Positions 15,172-22,506 of a stretch of 23,841 bases of DNA are shown in pieces. The stretch lies in NCBI GenBank assembly GCA_036506495.1, contig DASXRQ010000078.1:1-23841 (forward strand), written 5' to 3'. Position 1 is the first letter of the stretch. Each line of letters opens with the position of its first letter. The position numbers and the translations under genes are program-made. The notes beneath the pieces were generated by a model. It did not search any database and was not told the origin of the DNA. It saw nothing but the letters and a program-made list of their open reading frames with translations. The DNA is from DASXRC01 sp036506495 (GTDB lineage: Bacteria > Actinomycetota > Actinomycetes > Mycobacteriales > Micromonosporaceae).

Positions 15172-15894
15172 ATGGCAGATCTCGCGGTGCGCCGAGTCGA
15201 TTTCGGCTACTTCGTGCGACCGGCTACGGAAACCGGTACCGGTAATCCGAGAGTGGAGCCTTGCCTGGGCTACCTCGTCAGCCACCCGGCCGGGCTGCTG
15301 CTGGTCGATACTGGCATGGGTAGCCACCCCGATGTGGATGCGCACTACCGCCCGCACCGGCACAGCCTCGATGTCGCCCTGGCTAAGGCGGGTGTCCACG
15401 TGGATGACATCAGATTCTTGGTGAACTGCCACCTTCACTTCGACCACTGCGGCGGTAACCCGGCTCTTGTCGGCCGCCCGATCTTCACTCAAAGCGTCGA
15501 GCTGGAAACCGCTCTACAGACACCGGAGTACACCCTGCCGGAACTCGTCGACGTGCCGGGGCTGCGGTACGAGCGTCTCAACGGCGAAACCGAGGTCTTG
15601 CCTGGCGTGCTCGTCGTGCCGACGCCAGGGCACACCGCCGGCCATCAGTCCGTCGTCGTCCGCCGCCGCGACGGCACCACCGTGGTGGCTGGGCAGAGCC
15701 ATGACACGGCCACCGCGTACGGGTCCGACACCCTCGCCTGGCGGGCTCGCCGGGACCACCACTCCCAACCCCTGCCACTCACGCCCGCCTGGATCGATCG
15801 GCTCCAGCACCTTGACCCGGCACGTGTCGTCTTCGCCCACGACAACGCGGTGTGGGAACCAGCGGAACCGTTTAGCCGCCGACTTGCCCGATAG
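15172..15894 (+). CDS. Metallo-beta-lactamase-fold hydrolase, acyl-homoserine-lactonase-like
   Basis: A 240-residue two-metal hydrolase. Metal-ligand motif HxHxDH is present as H87-L-H89-F-D91-H92 in CHLHFDHCGGN. A third-ligand His is in PTPGHTAGH (H154), and D178 of AGQSHDTA should bridge the metals. FAHDNAVW near the end would contain the last His. The order and spacing match N-acyl homoserine lactonases and related lactone hydrolases, but general MBL-fold esterases look similar, so the substrate is a guess. No ribosome site is obvious before the ATG at 15172, and the start overlaps no gene. The SMP-30-like lactonase candidate lies 263 nt downstream on the same strand. Confidence 0.88.
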   Translation: MADLAVRRVDFGYFVRPATETGTGNPRVEPCLGYLVSHPAGLLLVDTGMGSHPDVDAHYRPHRHSLDVALAKAGVHVDDIRFLVNCHLHFDHCGGNPALVGRPIFTQSVELETALQTPEYTLPELVDVPGLRYERLNGETEVLPGVLVVPTPGHTAGHQSVVVRRRDGTTVVAGQSHDTATAYGSDTLAWRARRDHHSQPLPLTPAWIDRLQHLDPARVVFAHDNAVWEPAEPFSRRLAR

Positions 15895-16157
15895 CGACGT
15901 CACGAAGTACGTCTGAGGCTAGACCGTCGGCCCGGCGCGCGCGGGGCCGGCCGGCCTGCTTAGCTGGGGGTGCTCTCGACCGGGCCGACCCCGGAGATGA
16001 TTGTTTGCGCCGATCCCGTCGGCTCGTGGCCCGCCGGCGACAAGACCCAGGCGCTGCACGCTGTCGCCGGACGCGAGATGGCGAGCGCCGTCGATTCGGG
16101 GTAATCCCGTTCGTGTACGTGGTGACATGGTTCCCAGCGCACACAGGAGTGATCACC

Positions 16158-17015
16158 ATGAACGAGGTTCTGCTGACCGGATTGAAGATCGGCGAGTCGG
16201 CGCGCTGGCACGAGGGCCGGCTCTGGCTGTCGAACTGGGGTGCGCAGCAGGTGCTGGCCGTCGACCTGGACGGCTCCACCGAGGTGATGGCCACCCCGCC
16301 GACCACCCTGCCGTTCTCGATCGACTGGCTGCCGGCCGGGCCCCTGCTGGTGGTCGCCGGGCCCGAGGGCCGACTGCTACGCCAAGAGCCGGACGGTTCG
16401 CTGGTCGACCACGCCGACCTGAGTGGGCTCGATGCCAACCTGAACGAGATCGTCGTGGACGGCCGCGGCAACGTCTACGTCAACGGCGGCACGGACTTCC
16501 ATCCCGGCGAGGGCGAGGCGCCCGGGTTCATCGCGCTGATCACCCCGGACGGGACGGTGCGGCGGGTCGCGGAGCAGATCGCGTTCCCCAACGGGATGGC
16601 GGTCACGCCCGACGACTCGACGCTGATCGTCGCCGAGTCGTTCGGGGGCACGCTGACCGCATTCGACATCGGTCCGGACGGCGACCTGTTCAACCGCCGG
16701 GTGTGGGCCGCGCTGCCCGGCGATGGCATCGTGCTGGACACCGAGGGCGCGGTCTGGACTCCGGGCTGGGCCGAGACCAGGCCCGCCTGCCTGCGGATCG
16801 CGGAGGGCGGCCAGGTGCTGGACACGATTTCGCTCGACCGGGCCGGCTTCGCGTGCACTCTCGGCGGCGAGGACGGCCGGACCCTGTTCATGCTGGCGGC
16901 CGACTGGCGCATGCAGGACGGCTTCGAGGACAACATCAAGCGTCTGACCACGGGACCCGAGACCGGCCAGGTCCTCACCGCCCGCGCCCCCGCCGCCCAC
17001 GCCGGCCACCCCTGA
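16158..17015 (+). CDS. SMP-30/gluconolactonase-like protein
   Basis: A 285-residue soluble six-bladed propeller. The ATG at 16158 is preceded by AGGAG at 8 nt, so I prefer it to longer starts near 16005. Family features: the early acidic metal ligand in GLKIGESARWHEGRLWLSNW (E13), NLNEIVVDGRGNVYVNGG, the central IAFPNGMAVTPDDSTLIVAE with the Asn ligand, and GDGIVLDTEGAVWTPGW. These enzymes open sugar or other lactones using a bound divalent metal. The substrate cannot be told. The stop codon is inside a strong hairpin terminator. Confidence 0.88.
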   Translation: MNEVLLTGLKIGESARWHEGRLWLSNWGAQQVLAVDLDGSTEVMATPPTTLPFSIDWLPAGPLLVVAGPEGRLLRQEPDGSLVDHADLSGLDANLNEIVVDGRGNVYVNGGTDFHPGEGEAPGFIALITPDGTVRRVAEQIAFPNGMAVTPDDSTLIVAESFGGTLTAFDIGPDGDLFNRRVWAALPGDGIVLDTEGAVWTPGWAETRPACLRIAEGGQVLDTISLDRAGFACTLGGEDGRTLFMLAADWRMQDGFEDNIKRLTTGPETGQVLTARAPAAHAGHP

Positions 17016-17036
17016 CCACGTCAGGGGTGGCCGGCG
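17000..17036 (+). terminator. Strong terminator overlapping the stop codon of the SMP-30-like gene
   Basis: A perfect 16-bp stem, 17000-17015 with 17021-17036, closes a 5-nt loop CCACG. The TGA stop (17013-17015) forms the top of the left arm, so termination and the last codons share the same bases. There is no U-tract. The structure is symmetric and may work in both directions. Confidence 0.8.
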
Positions 17037-17492
17037 CTCCTGTCATCAGGGGTCGATCACGCAGCCGTCGGCGACGACGGTCTCGGCCAGTAGCCGGTCG
17101 GCGAGCGTGGCTGGGGCCAGCTCGGCCCGGGTGCCACGCCCAGCCGTTCCATTAGCGGGACAGCCGCGGTCACCACACGTCAGCGATCTGGGCCACGCCC
17201 GCGCGTTCTACGAGGGTGTACTGGGCCGGTCTGTCGATCAGGGTTTCCTCTGGTGGTCATACGGCCGTTGTCGAAGGTGAACGCTTCCCCGGATCGGCGC
17301 GGCGTGACGCGGCGCCATACCAACGCCGCGCCAACGCGCCGGCAACGGAGCGCAGATCAGCCTTGCTGGAGCGTCCACCCCAACCGGTAAACAAGCGGTC
17401 GAGACGGCCGGCCCAACCGTCGAGGATGGGCTGGGGGTCGCGCGGAGCACATCGGAGGCGCTCCTGTGCGATGTCGGCGGCGCGGGCCGCTA
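17037..17492. other. Intergenic debris between the SMP-30-like gene and the HhH-GPD gene
   Basis: No intact gene. A minus-strand open stretch ending at 17046 reads RAELAPATLADRLLAETVV, then ADGCVIDP, with nearly every codon ending in G or C; its pattern is loosely like the end of a glycosyltransferase, but this is a weak impression. A VOC-family relic is described separately at 17179-17280. I see nothing in 17281-17492. Confidence 0.4.
17179..17280 (+). pseudogene. Remnant of a VOC (glyoxalase-fold) protein
   Basis: The plus strand reads VSDLGHARAFYEGVLG, the hallmark opening of VOC/glyoxalase-fold proteins ('V.DL..A..FYE.VLG'), then loses similarity and stops at TGA (17278-17280). There is no start codon in frame immediately upstream and no second half. 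It is a small decayed fragment. Confidence 0.6.
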
Positions 17493-18152
17493 TCAAGACT
17501 GGCCTGTCGTTGGCTCGAAGGCGGCTGAGAACAGGTAGCTGGTGGCGAGGCTGCGATAGGGCCGCCATTTTTCGGCGATGGCAAGGACCTCCGCCGGGGT
17601 GGGGAGATCGTCGAGCCGATATGTGGCCTGAACGGCCTTTCGGAGCGCGAGGTCGCCCGGCAGCACTACGTCTTCTCGCTGGAGCGCGAGGATGAGGGCG
17701 CCCTGGACGGTCCACGGACCTATCCCAGGAATGGCAGTGAGCTCGGCCATGAGCTGGTCGTCCGAGAGGCCGCTCAAGACCCTCAGGTTCAGCCGGCCGT
17801 CCGACAGCCGTTCGGCGAGGTCGCGCAGTGTGGTGATCTTCCGCCACGAGAGGCCGGCCGCGCGGAGCTGTTTAGGATCCATTCCCAACAGCTCGGCGGG
17901 TGCAGGGAGATGGCCGCCGAATAGGGCCTCGATGCGGGCCAGGTTCCGGCGGGTCGCCGGTACGGACAGCTGCTGTCCGGTGACCTGGAACAGCAAGGCA
18001 CCGTACAGGTCCATCGGCGGCAGCTGCGCCATCCAGGCCCGGGGATCGAAGTCCGGCCGTTCGTCGACAAGCCGCGCCAGCACGGGGTCGGCCGTGCGTA
18101 GGTGTGAGCGCGCTCGCTGAAGCCACCCAGCGCGTTCGGAATCGTCGGTCAT
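17493..18152 (-). CDS. HhH-GPD DNA glycosylase (3-methyladenine DNA glycosylase II type)
   Basis: A 219-residue base-excision repair enzyme. The ATG at 18152 has GGGAG upstream (GGGAGAGGGAGCGCC). It carries the typical DLYGALLFQVTGQQLSVPA opening, hairpin IPGIGPWTVQGALILAL (141-157), and the catalytic Asp at D167 in LPGDLALRKAV, followed by EKWRPYRSLATSYLF. It would excise alkylated bases such as 3-methyladenine. Its intact motif contrasts directly with the Ada-AlkA fusion at 7250-8674, where the equivalent residue is Gly. It stands alone with no operon partner. Confidence 0.92.
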   Translation of the reverse strand: MTDDSERAGWLQRARSHLRTADPVLARLVDERPDFDPRAWMAQLPPMDLYGALLFQVTGQQLSVPATRRNLARIEALFGGHLPAPAELLGMDPKQLRAAGLSWRKITTLRDLAERLSDGRLNLRVLSGLSDDQLMAELTAIPGIGPWTVQGALILALQREDVVLPGDLALRKAVQATYRLDDLPTPAEVLAIAEKWRPYRSLATSYLFSAAFEPTTGQS

Positions 18153-18293
18153 GGCGCTCCCTCTCCCGGCAGGTGTGCCCGGTGATCGTCGCCAACCTTG
18201 ATTGTCTGTCGGCGATCGGGTCCGCGCATCGTTGAACTGGTCGTCGGGGCGGACGCACCGGAAGCCAGTCATCGTCACGGTGAGCGGTTGTCA

Positions 18294-18509
18294 CGTGATT
18301 CGTTTGAAGTGCGTCGCGGTGTGAGCTGGCGGACCTCCAGCAGGTCGAGGGCCGAGCGCGGTCGGGAGGGTGCGGTGGGCGAGCAACACATCGATCAACG
18401 CCCGAGTGCCGGCTGCGTCACCACGAGCGTGGCGGGCGGCGTCCCAGAAAGCCTGATGCGTCGGCGTGAACGCGCCCGACGCTTTGGCCTGCGCTAAGGC
18501 GGTCGCCCG
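18294..18509 (-). pseudogene. Remnant of an IS21-type transposase (IstA) C-terminus
   Basis: Minus strand ATALAQAKASGAFTPTHQAF, then WDAARHARGDAAGTRALIDV and LLAHRTLPTAL, match the C-terminal end of IstA-like transposases ('AFT..HQ.FWDAAR...GDA.GTRALI.VLLLHR.LP'). Similarity ends after LPTAL. It abuts a sigma-factor fragment near base 18500 in another frame, suggesting insertion followed by decay. No IstB gene or inverted end is visible. Confidence 0.7.
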
Positions 18510-18690
18510 GCGGCCTCCGCGTGATCGGGCATCAGCTCGGCCGCGAGCGCGGCGAGCGGCACCGCCTGTGTGCGCAGCTCGTGCCGGATCAGGTCGGGGC
18601 GGGCGCTCGCGGCGTACCCCTCGTTGAACAACAGGTGGATCATGCCGAGAACGGCGATGGTCCGCTCGGGCAGCAGGTGGTCCGTGTGAG
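18510..18690 (-). pseudogene. Fragment of an ECF sigma factor (DUF6596 type)
   Basis: The minus strand reads LLPERTIAVLGMIHLLFNEG, then YAASARPDLIRHELRTQAVP and AALAAELMPDHAEAAG. This is the middle of large ECF sigma factors with a SnoaL/TPR-like C-terminal part ('LPERL.AVL.VIYL.FNEGY.AS'). Neither the sigma regions 2 and 4 nor the C-terminal end is present; the fragment runs into the IstA remnant. Confidence 0.7.
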
Positions 18691-18832
18691 CCATCCGACC
18701 ATCGTCCAGGCAACCAAGCGACACGAAGGATCACCGCTCATGGTCAAGTCACCGAGAACTCCAATCACGAATGTGGCTTCGATCAGGGCGAGTCCGCGAC
18801 GATGGTTTGGCGGGGCTGGCGTGCGGCATCCG

Positions 18833-19264
18833 CTACGGTGCTTGAGCGGCCGCGATCTCGGCGCGCGCTGCGGCGACCAGTTCCTCGTTGGTGTTCGCGT
18901 GGCCCTTGAGTCCCCAGCCTCCAGGTACCGCTTCAGTGAGCATCACCCAGGTCCGGTCGACCAGCGCCGGGTCCCCGCCGGCGGCGGCCACGATATCGGT
19001 CAGCTGCCGCACGACTGCGAGCTGCTTGTCACGGTCTAGCGCGCCGGCGTTCGTGAGCACCTGGACGCGCACGTAGTTGCCCTCGCCGTCGACATTGGAC
19101 ACCGCGCCGAACGGCAGCGCATGCACGAACGCCGCCGTGTTCTTGCGAAACATCCCGATGTTGGGCACCTGCTCGATGGTCATCACCGCGGTGGCGAGAT
19201 CGACGGCCAAGCGGTGTGGATCAGCGAACGTACCAGCCTGCGCGAAAACATCGATCATCGGCAT
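18833..19264 (-). CDS. Tautomerase-superfamily protein with two fused repeats
   Basis: A 143-residue protein starting MPMIDVFAQAGTFAD. After removal of Met, Pro-1 would be the catalytic base of the 4-oxalocrotonate tautomerase superfamily. The ATG at 19264 has AAAGGAGG 6 nt upstream. The length is about double a 4-OT subunit, and the second half (NYVRVQVLTNAGALDRDKQL and later VDRTWVMLTEAVPGGWGLKG) repeats the strand-helix-strand layout, so this looks like a fused-type tautomerase. Substrate unknown. It is divergent from a TetR gene with two clear operator candidates between, implying induction by a small organic ligand. Confidence 0.87.
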   Translation of the reverse strand: MPMIDVFAQAGTFADPHRLAVDLATAVMTIEQVPNIGMFRKNTAAFVHALPFGAVSNVDGEGNYVRVQVLTNAGALDRDKQLAVVRQLTDIVAAAGGDPALVDRTWVMLTEAVPGGWGLKGHANTNEELVAAARAEIAAAQAP

Positions 19265-19286
19265 GTCCTGCCTCCTTTAGCTCGAT

Positions 19287-19328
19287 TATGACGGTCATCA
19301 TAGTAGCCCGAGTATGCTGATCGTCATA
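19287..19328. promoter_or_regulatory. Two 16-bp TetR operator candidates in opposite orientation
   Basis: TATGACGGTCATCATA (19287-19302) and TATGCTGATCGTCATA (19313-19328) lie between the divergent tautomerase and TetR genes. The reverse complement of the first, TATGATGACCGTCATA, differs from the second at two of 16 positions. Each site is itself an imperfect palindrome. Centres are 26 bp apart, about two and a half helix turns. The placement before both starts fits repression of both genes by the TetR protein. Confidence 0.75.
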
Positions 19329-19346
19329 GTCGAACGGGAGGACAAC

Positions 19347-19904
19347 GTGGCCAGCGATGCCCGGGACCGGATGATCGCCGGCGCGGCACGCCTGCTCGCC
19401 CAGCGAGGGCTTCAGGCGACGTCGTTCTCGACGGTGCTGGCCGAATCCGGCGCCCCGCGCGGGTCGATCTACCACCATTTCCCGGGCGGCAAGGACGAGA
19501 TGGTCGCCGCCGCCATCGGCGCGACCGAACAAAACGTCGTCGCGCTACTCGACTTCCGGCCGGGCACGACCGTTCGACAGGTCGTCGAAAGCTTCCTCGG
19601 TGCATGGCGGGTGCTGCTTACTGCGGCCGACTTCCACGCCGGATGCGCTCTCGTGGCGGTGACCGTCGCAGCCGACACCGACGAAGTCCGGGAACGCGCC
19701 GCGCAGGCGTTCGGCACCTGGCTGACCGCGCTGGCCGCGGCTTTGCGCAAGGCCGGGATCGACCCGCCGGTGGCGGAGTCGACCGCGGCGCTGCTGTTGT
19801 CGGCATGCGAGGGCGCGGTGGTGATGAGCCGGGCCGAGCGCGATCTCGGCCCGTTCGACACGGTGGCGGAGACTCTGCTCACCTACGTTGACCTGCTCGC
19901 CTGA
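19347..19904 (+). CDS. TetR-family regulator, LmrA/YxaF-like
   Basis: A 185-residue regulator with helix-turn-helix residues 1-50: ARDRMIAGAARLLAQRGLQA, TSFSTVLAESGAPRGSIYHH and FPGGKDEMV. The GGKDEM segment and the following A-rich helices resemble the LmrA/YxaF group. I prefer the GTG at 19347 (GGGAGG 6 nt before) over the ATG at 19314, which falls inside the operator. It most likely represses itself and the divergent tautomerase, with an unknown small-molecule inducer. Confidence 0.92.
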   Translation: MASDARDRMIAGAARLLAQRGLQATSFSTVLAESGAPRGSIYHHFPGGKDEMVAAAIGATEQNVVALLDFRPGTTVRQVVESFLGAWRVLLTAADFHAGCALVAVTVAADTDEVRERAAQAFGTWLTALAAALRKAGIDPPVAESTAALLLSACEGAVVMSRAERDLGPFDTVAETLLTYVDLLA

Positions 19905-20028
19905 TCCACGTGCACGGATCTGTCGCGCCGGGCGGATGCCAGAGCGGCTGAGCTGGTCGCTCGGTCACGTGGGCGGCAGCGGGCGGCGCGCTCCCTTACA
20001 TTTCACCGGGCGCCGACCACCCAACAAC

Positions 20029-20190
20029 ACAGCCCGCCAATCTCGACCAAGGCTGGCGGATGTGGCTCGTCGCGCCGGGGTGGCGGTCGGTACAGTCTCG
20101 GCGGTGCTGAATGCGCGCGAATCAGTATCGGACTCGACGCGAGTGAGGGTCCAGGCAGCCATCGCCGATCTTGGCTGCGTCCGCTCGCGC
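20029..20190 (+). pseudogene. Isolated LacI-type helix-turn-helix fragment
   Basis: RPRLADVARRAGVAVGTVSA, then VLNARESVSDSTRVRVQAAI and ADLG, form a typical LacI DNA-binding domain N-terminus. The sequence leaves the family at once afterwards (CVRSRHTGSE) and no periplasmic-binding-like ligand domain follows. There is no clear ribosome site. It is a truncated relic sitting next to recombinase debris. Confidence 0.7.
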
Positions 20191-20289
20191 CACACTGGCA
20201 GCGAAACGGCTTGGCCACCTGGCTCTTTCAGCCGGCGGCCACAGGGTGGTGCCCGACAAAGGCGCCGCTCGTCTCCCGGCCCGTGCCGG

Positions 20290-20628
20290 TGCTGGCTGAC
20301 CCGTGGCCGGGCGTTCCGGTGTGGGGCCGTGACGCGGCCGCGCGGACTGACGTGTGCTGGCTGCCGATTGCGCAGGGACTGACGCCGCACGGCCTCCGGC
20401 ACACCTACAAGACGCTCATGGTGGAGCTCGGCACGCCCGCGACATTGATGAACGTACAGATGGGTCACGAGGACGGCTCGGTGCAGGCCGCTACGCGCAC
20501 ACCACACCAGCGATCTCCGAGCGCCTGCCGACGGGCTGACGACCCTGTGGCTAGGGGCCCTCGCGGCCCGCCGTGAGCTCAGCCGAGGTTCACCCGTAAC
20601 AAAGCTCGATCGGGAGCAGGCGTCGTGA
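20290..20628 (+). pseudogene. Remnant of a tyrosine recombinase (integrase) C-terminus
   Basis: LTPHGLRHTYKTLMVELGTP, then ATLMNVQMGHEDGSVQA, carry the integrase Arg and His (HGLRHTYK) and the later His box (MGHED). The catalytic Tyr segment YAHTTPAISERLPTG is present but in another frame, as if one C were lost in CAGGCCGCTAC. The last part, DGLTTLWLGALAARREL, lies in a third frame and ends at TGA (20626-20628). The N-terminal two thirds is missing. It lies about 100 nt from a tRNA-Val half, where an integrase of an integrated element would be expected. Confidence 0.75.
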
Positions 20629-20733
20629 GGTGTGCACAAGATCGTCTCCCAGATTTCTCCCAGAGGGGTCGGCACCACGAGATCGAGCCGGCTCCGCGAT
20701 CTGCGGCAACCGGCTCTGACCTGGGAAAACTGC

Positions 20734-20782
20734 TGGTGGGCGATACTGGGATCGAACCAGTGACCTCTTCCGTGTCAAGGAA
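20734..20782 (-). repeat. 3' half of tRNA-Val(GAC): probable attachment site
   Basis: Reading the minus strand: an anticodon loop TTGACAC (anticodon GAC, Val) between TTCC and GGAA, a T-arm with a 5-bp stem ACTGG/CCAGT around TTCGATC, and an acceptor strand ATCGCCC with A and encoded CCA. The 5' half, with D-arm and first acceptor strand, is absent. This is the classic footprint left when an integrative element recombines into the 3' end of a tRNA gene. Reading it as protein in the plus frame gives VGDTGIEPVTSS, a familiar artefact. Confidence 0.8.
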
Positions 20783-21203
20783 TGATCTTGGGTCTCGGAG
20801 CAGGCCTCGCAAGTGCCCTGAACTGCGGCAACAGTCCACGTGGGTCCGCCAACGTCCGACATTCTCCGTACCGGTAGACACCCAGTTAGACACTCCGCAC
20901 CGCGCCAGCTACTTGGCGTTGCATTGTCGCGGCGTTCGAACGTAGCCGAGCAAGGCGGGCGGATTGCCCTCTGACCCGCGAATTCATTGGTCGCCATCGG
21001 TCGTCGTCAGCTGTTGGTTGTCGACGCTTCACGGCCTGGAGACGGCCCGGGCAGCCGTGCGGTGTCCGCCCTTGGAATCAGTAGGTGTGGGATCGCCTCG
21101 GCCGGCCGTCATTCACCTGGGCATTGTCAGTGAGCAGGTGTTGTGGCTATTCGACTCGACGTGCGTTAATGTCTGCCGTCGGCGGCGGCGTGAGGAGTCC
21201 GTG
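20783..21203. other. Region upstream of the LPxTG gene, with repeat copy 1
   Basis: No gene is supported between the tRNA half and the surface-protein start. It contains direct-repeat copy 1 at 20913-21045. The open frame running through it into the LPxTG gene from 20964 has no ribosome site and reads through the repeat, so it was not used as the start. Confidence 0.6.
20913..21045 (+). repeat. Direct repeat copy 1 (~133 bp)
   Basis: Starts with the 17-mer TTGGCGTTGCATTGTCG and ends with a 26-nt run (GTCGACGCTTCACGGCCTGG then AGACGG). Both ends are exactly shared with the copy at 22952-23083, and the middle is alignable with scattered substitutions. Confidence 0.85.
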
Positions 21204-22478
21204 GTGGGCAGGCGAAGCGCGCGACGTTTGTGGATGGCGTGGACGACCGCACTCATCACGGCGGCGACGGCCTGGGCTGGCTTCACGCCGGCTGCGGGCG
21301 CGGCCACGGCGACCGCGGACCTGTCCGTCGACGTGCTCACCTCGACCGTCGTTGTCGACAGCCACGGGAAGCTTTTCATGATCGAAGTGCACAACGCCGG
21401 GCCGGACCCAGCCCGGGGAATCGTGGTCGAGTTCGACATCTCCGGGGTCGACCCGACCCGGCTGTCGGTGGTCCCGACGGGGCGGTGCTCGTCGGCGGCC
21501 ACGGTCGTCCGGTGTGACATGACGGAATTCGGCTCGCTGCTGGCCGGCGGTACCCTCAGCGTCCCGGGCCTCGTGTTGAAGCCCTCTCGCACAGGTGACT
21601 CCGGGCCGATCAGGACGGCCGTGTCGTCCACCACGCTGGATCCCGACGAATCCAATAACGCCACGACGTCGACGGTGCAGGTTGTCGCCCGGCGCGGCGT
21701 GGACTTAGTGATCGTTGGTTCCGACGTCATCGTGCTGCGCGGGCCGCGCATGACGTGGGGGGTCGTCGACTGGACCGTGGTCAACGACGGTGACGAGACC
21801 GCCGATGCGCTGGCCTTCACGATCACCTTGCCGGCACACGCCTTCTTCACCCGCGACGACGCCTACTGCACCTATAGCGCGGACAACCGTGTGGCGGACT
21901 GCAGACCTCCCTTCTCGGGCTTGCCGCCCGGGGGCGGCAGTTTCGCGCCGAACTTCGACGCTGGCATCCGCATCACTGTGGACGACCGGGCGCCCGCGAC
22001 GCTGACCGGTGGCATCGTTACCATCCGGCCCCTGCAGTCTGCGCCGGCCGGGCAGCCACGACCGGCCGAGCCCGCTCCGCCAAACTCCAGCCCGACGGCC
22101 ACCTCGACCCCGACGGCCACCTCGACGCCGACGGCCACCTCGCCCCCGACGGCCACCTCGACGCCGACGGCCACCCCGACGCCGACGGCCACCTCGCCCC
22201 CGACGGCCACCTCCAGCCCGGTGACGTCTGATGGGCACTCCGACGCGGCAACGGCCGGCGGGGAGGCAGTCGTCGCGGACATTGACGAGGGCGACAACCT
22301 CTTCCACTTCGCCGTTTTTGTATCGGGGGTCACGCCGACGCCGCCTGCCGGCGGACTGCCCATCACCGGCGGCCGGTGGGCGTTGCTCAGCCTGCTGGGC
22401 ACGGTAGCCGTGCTCGCCGGGCTGATCCTCACGCTCCTCGGCCGGGGTCGGCACACCACCGCCGCGCGCAGGGACTAA
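21204..22478 (+). CDS. LPxTG-anchored surface protein with Thr/Pro repeat stalk
   Basis: A 424-residue cell-wall protein. I start at the GTG at 21204 (GAGGAG 6 nt before); the GTG at 21201 is the alternative. The signal peptide (WMAWTTALITAATAWAG, then PAAGA) precedes a mature region with two DUF11-like immunoglobulin-type domains: DLSVDVLTSTVVVDSHGKLF through SNNATTSTVQV, then VDWTVVNDGDETADALAFTI. A Thr/Pro/Ser stalk follows, made of seven 6-residue units (PTATST/PTATSP). The C-terminus carries a complete sorting signal: LPITG (385-389), a hydrophobic helix of about 20 residues and a basic tail RGRHTTAARRD. It should be linked to peptidoglycan by a sortase. Likely an adhesin or spacer; the ligand is unknown. 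Direct repeats lie on both sides. Confidence 0.88.
   Translation: MGRRSARRLWMAWTTALITAATAWAGFTPAAGAATATADLSVDVLTSTVVVDSHGKLFMIEVHNAGPDPARGIVVEFDISGVDPTRLSVVPTGRCSSAATVVRCDMTEFGSLLAGGTLSVPGLVLKPSRTGDSGPIRTAVSSTTLDPDESNNATTSTVQVVARRGVDLVIVGSDVIVLRGPRMTWGVVDWTVVNDGDETADALAFTITLPAHAFFTRDDAYCTYSADNRVADCRPPFSGLPPGGGSFAPNFDAGIRITVDDRAPATLTGGIVTIRPLQSAPAGQPRPAEPAPPNSSPTATSTPTATSTPTATSPPTATSTPTATPTPTATSPPTATSSPVTSDGHSDAATAGGEAVVADIDEGDNLFHFAVFVSGVTPTPPAGGLPITGGRWALLSLLGTVAVLAGLILTLLGRGRHTTAARRD
22092..22217 (+). repeat. 18-bp minisatellite, seven units, in the LPxTG stalk
   Basis: Seven in-frame 18-bp units of the type CCGACGGCCACCTCGACC, differing mostly at the last codons, encode PTATST/PTATSP/PTATPT. 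Being in frame and near-identical at DNA level, the number of units could change by slippage. Confidence 0.85.
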
Positions 22479-22506
22479 CTGCCCGGCTCGGTCGGCCCGG
22501 GCGACG

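Noticed and set aside
20625..20945. Plus-strand ORF containing VGDTGIEPVTSS
   Set aside because: This peptide is the translation of a tRNA T-arm read in the wrong sense, a common annotation artefact.
22092..22217. Possible CRISPR array from regularly spaced repeats
   Set aside because: Units are contiguous 18-mers in frame with a coding gene and have no spacers.
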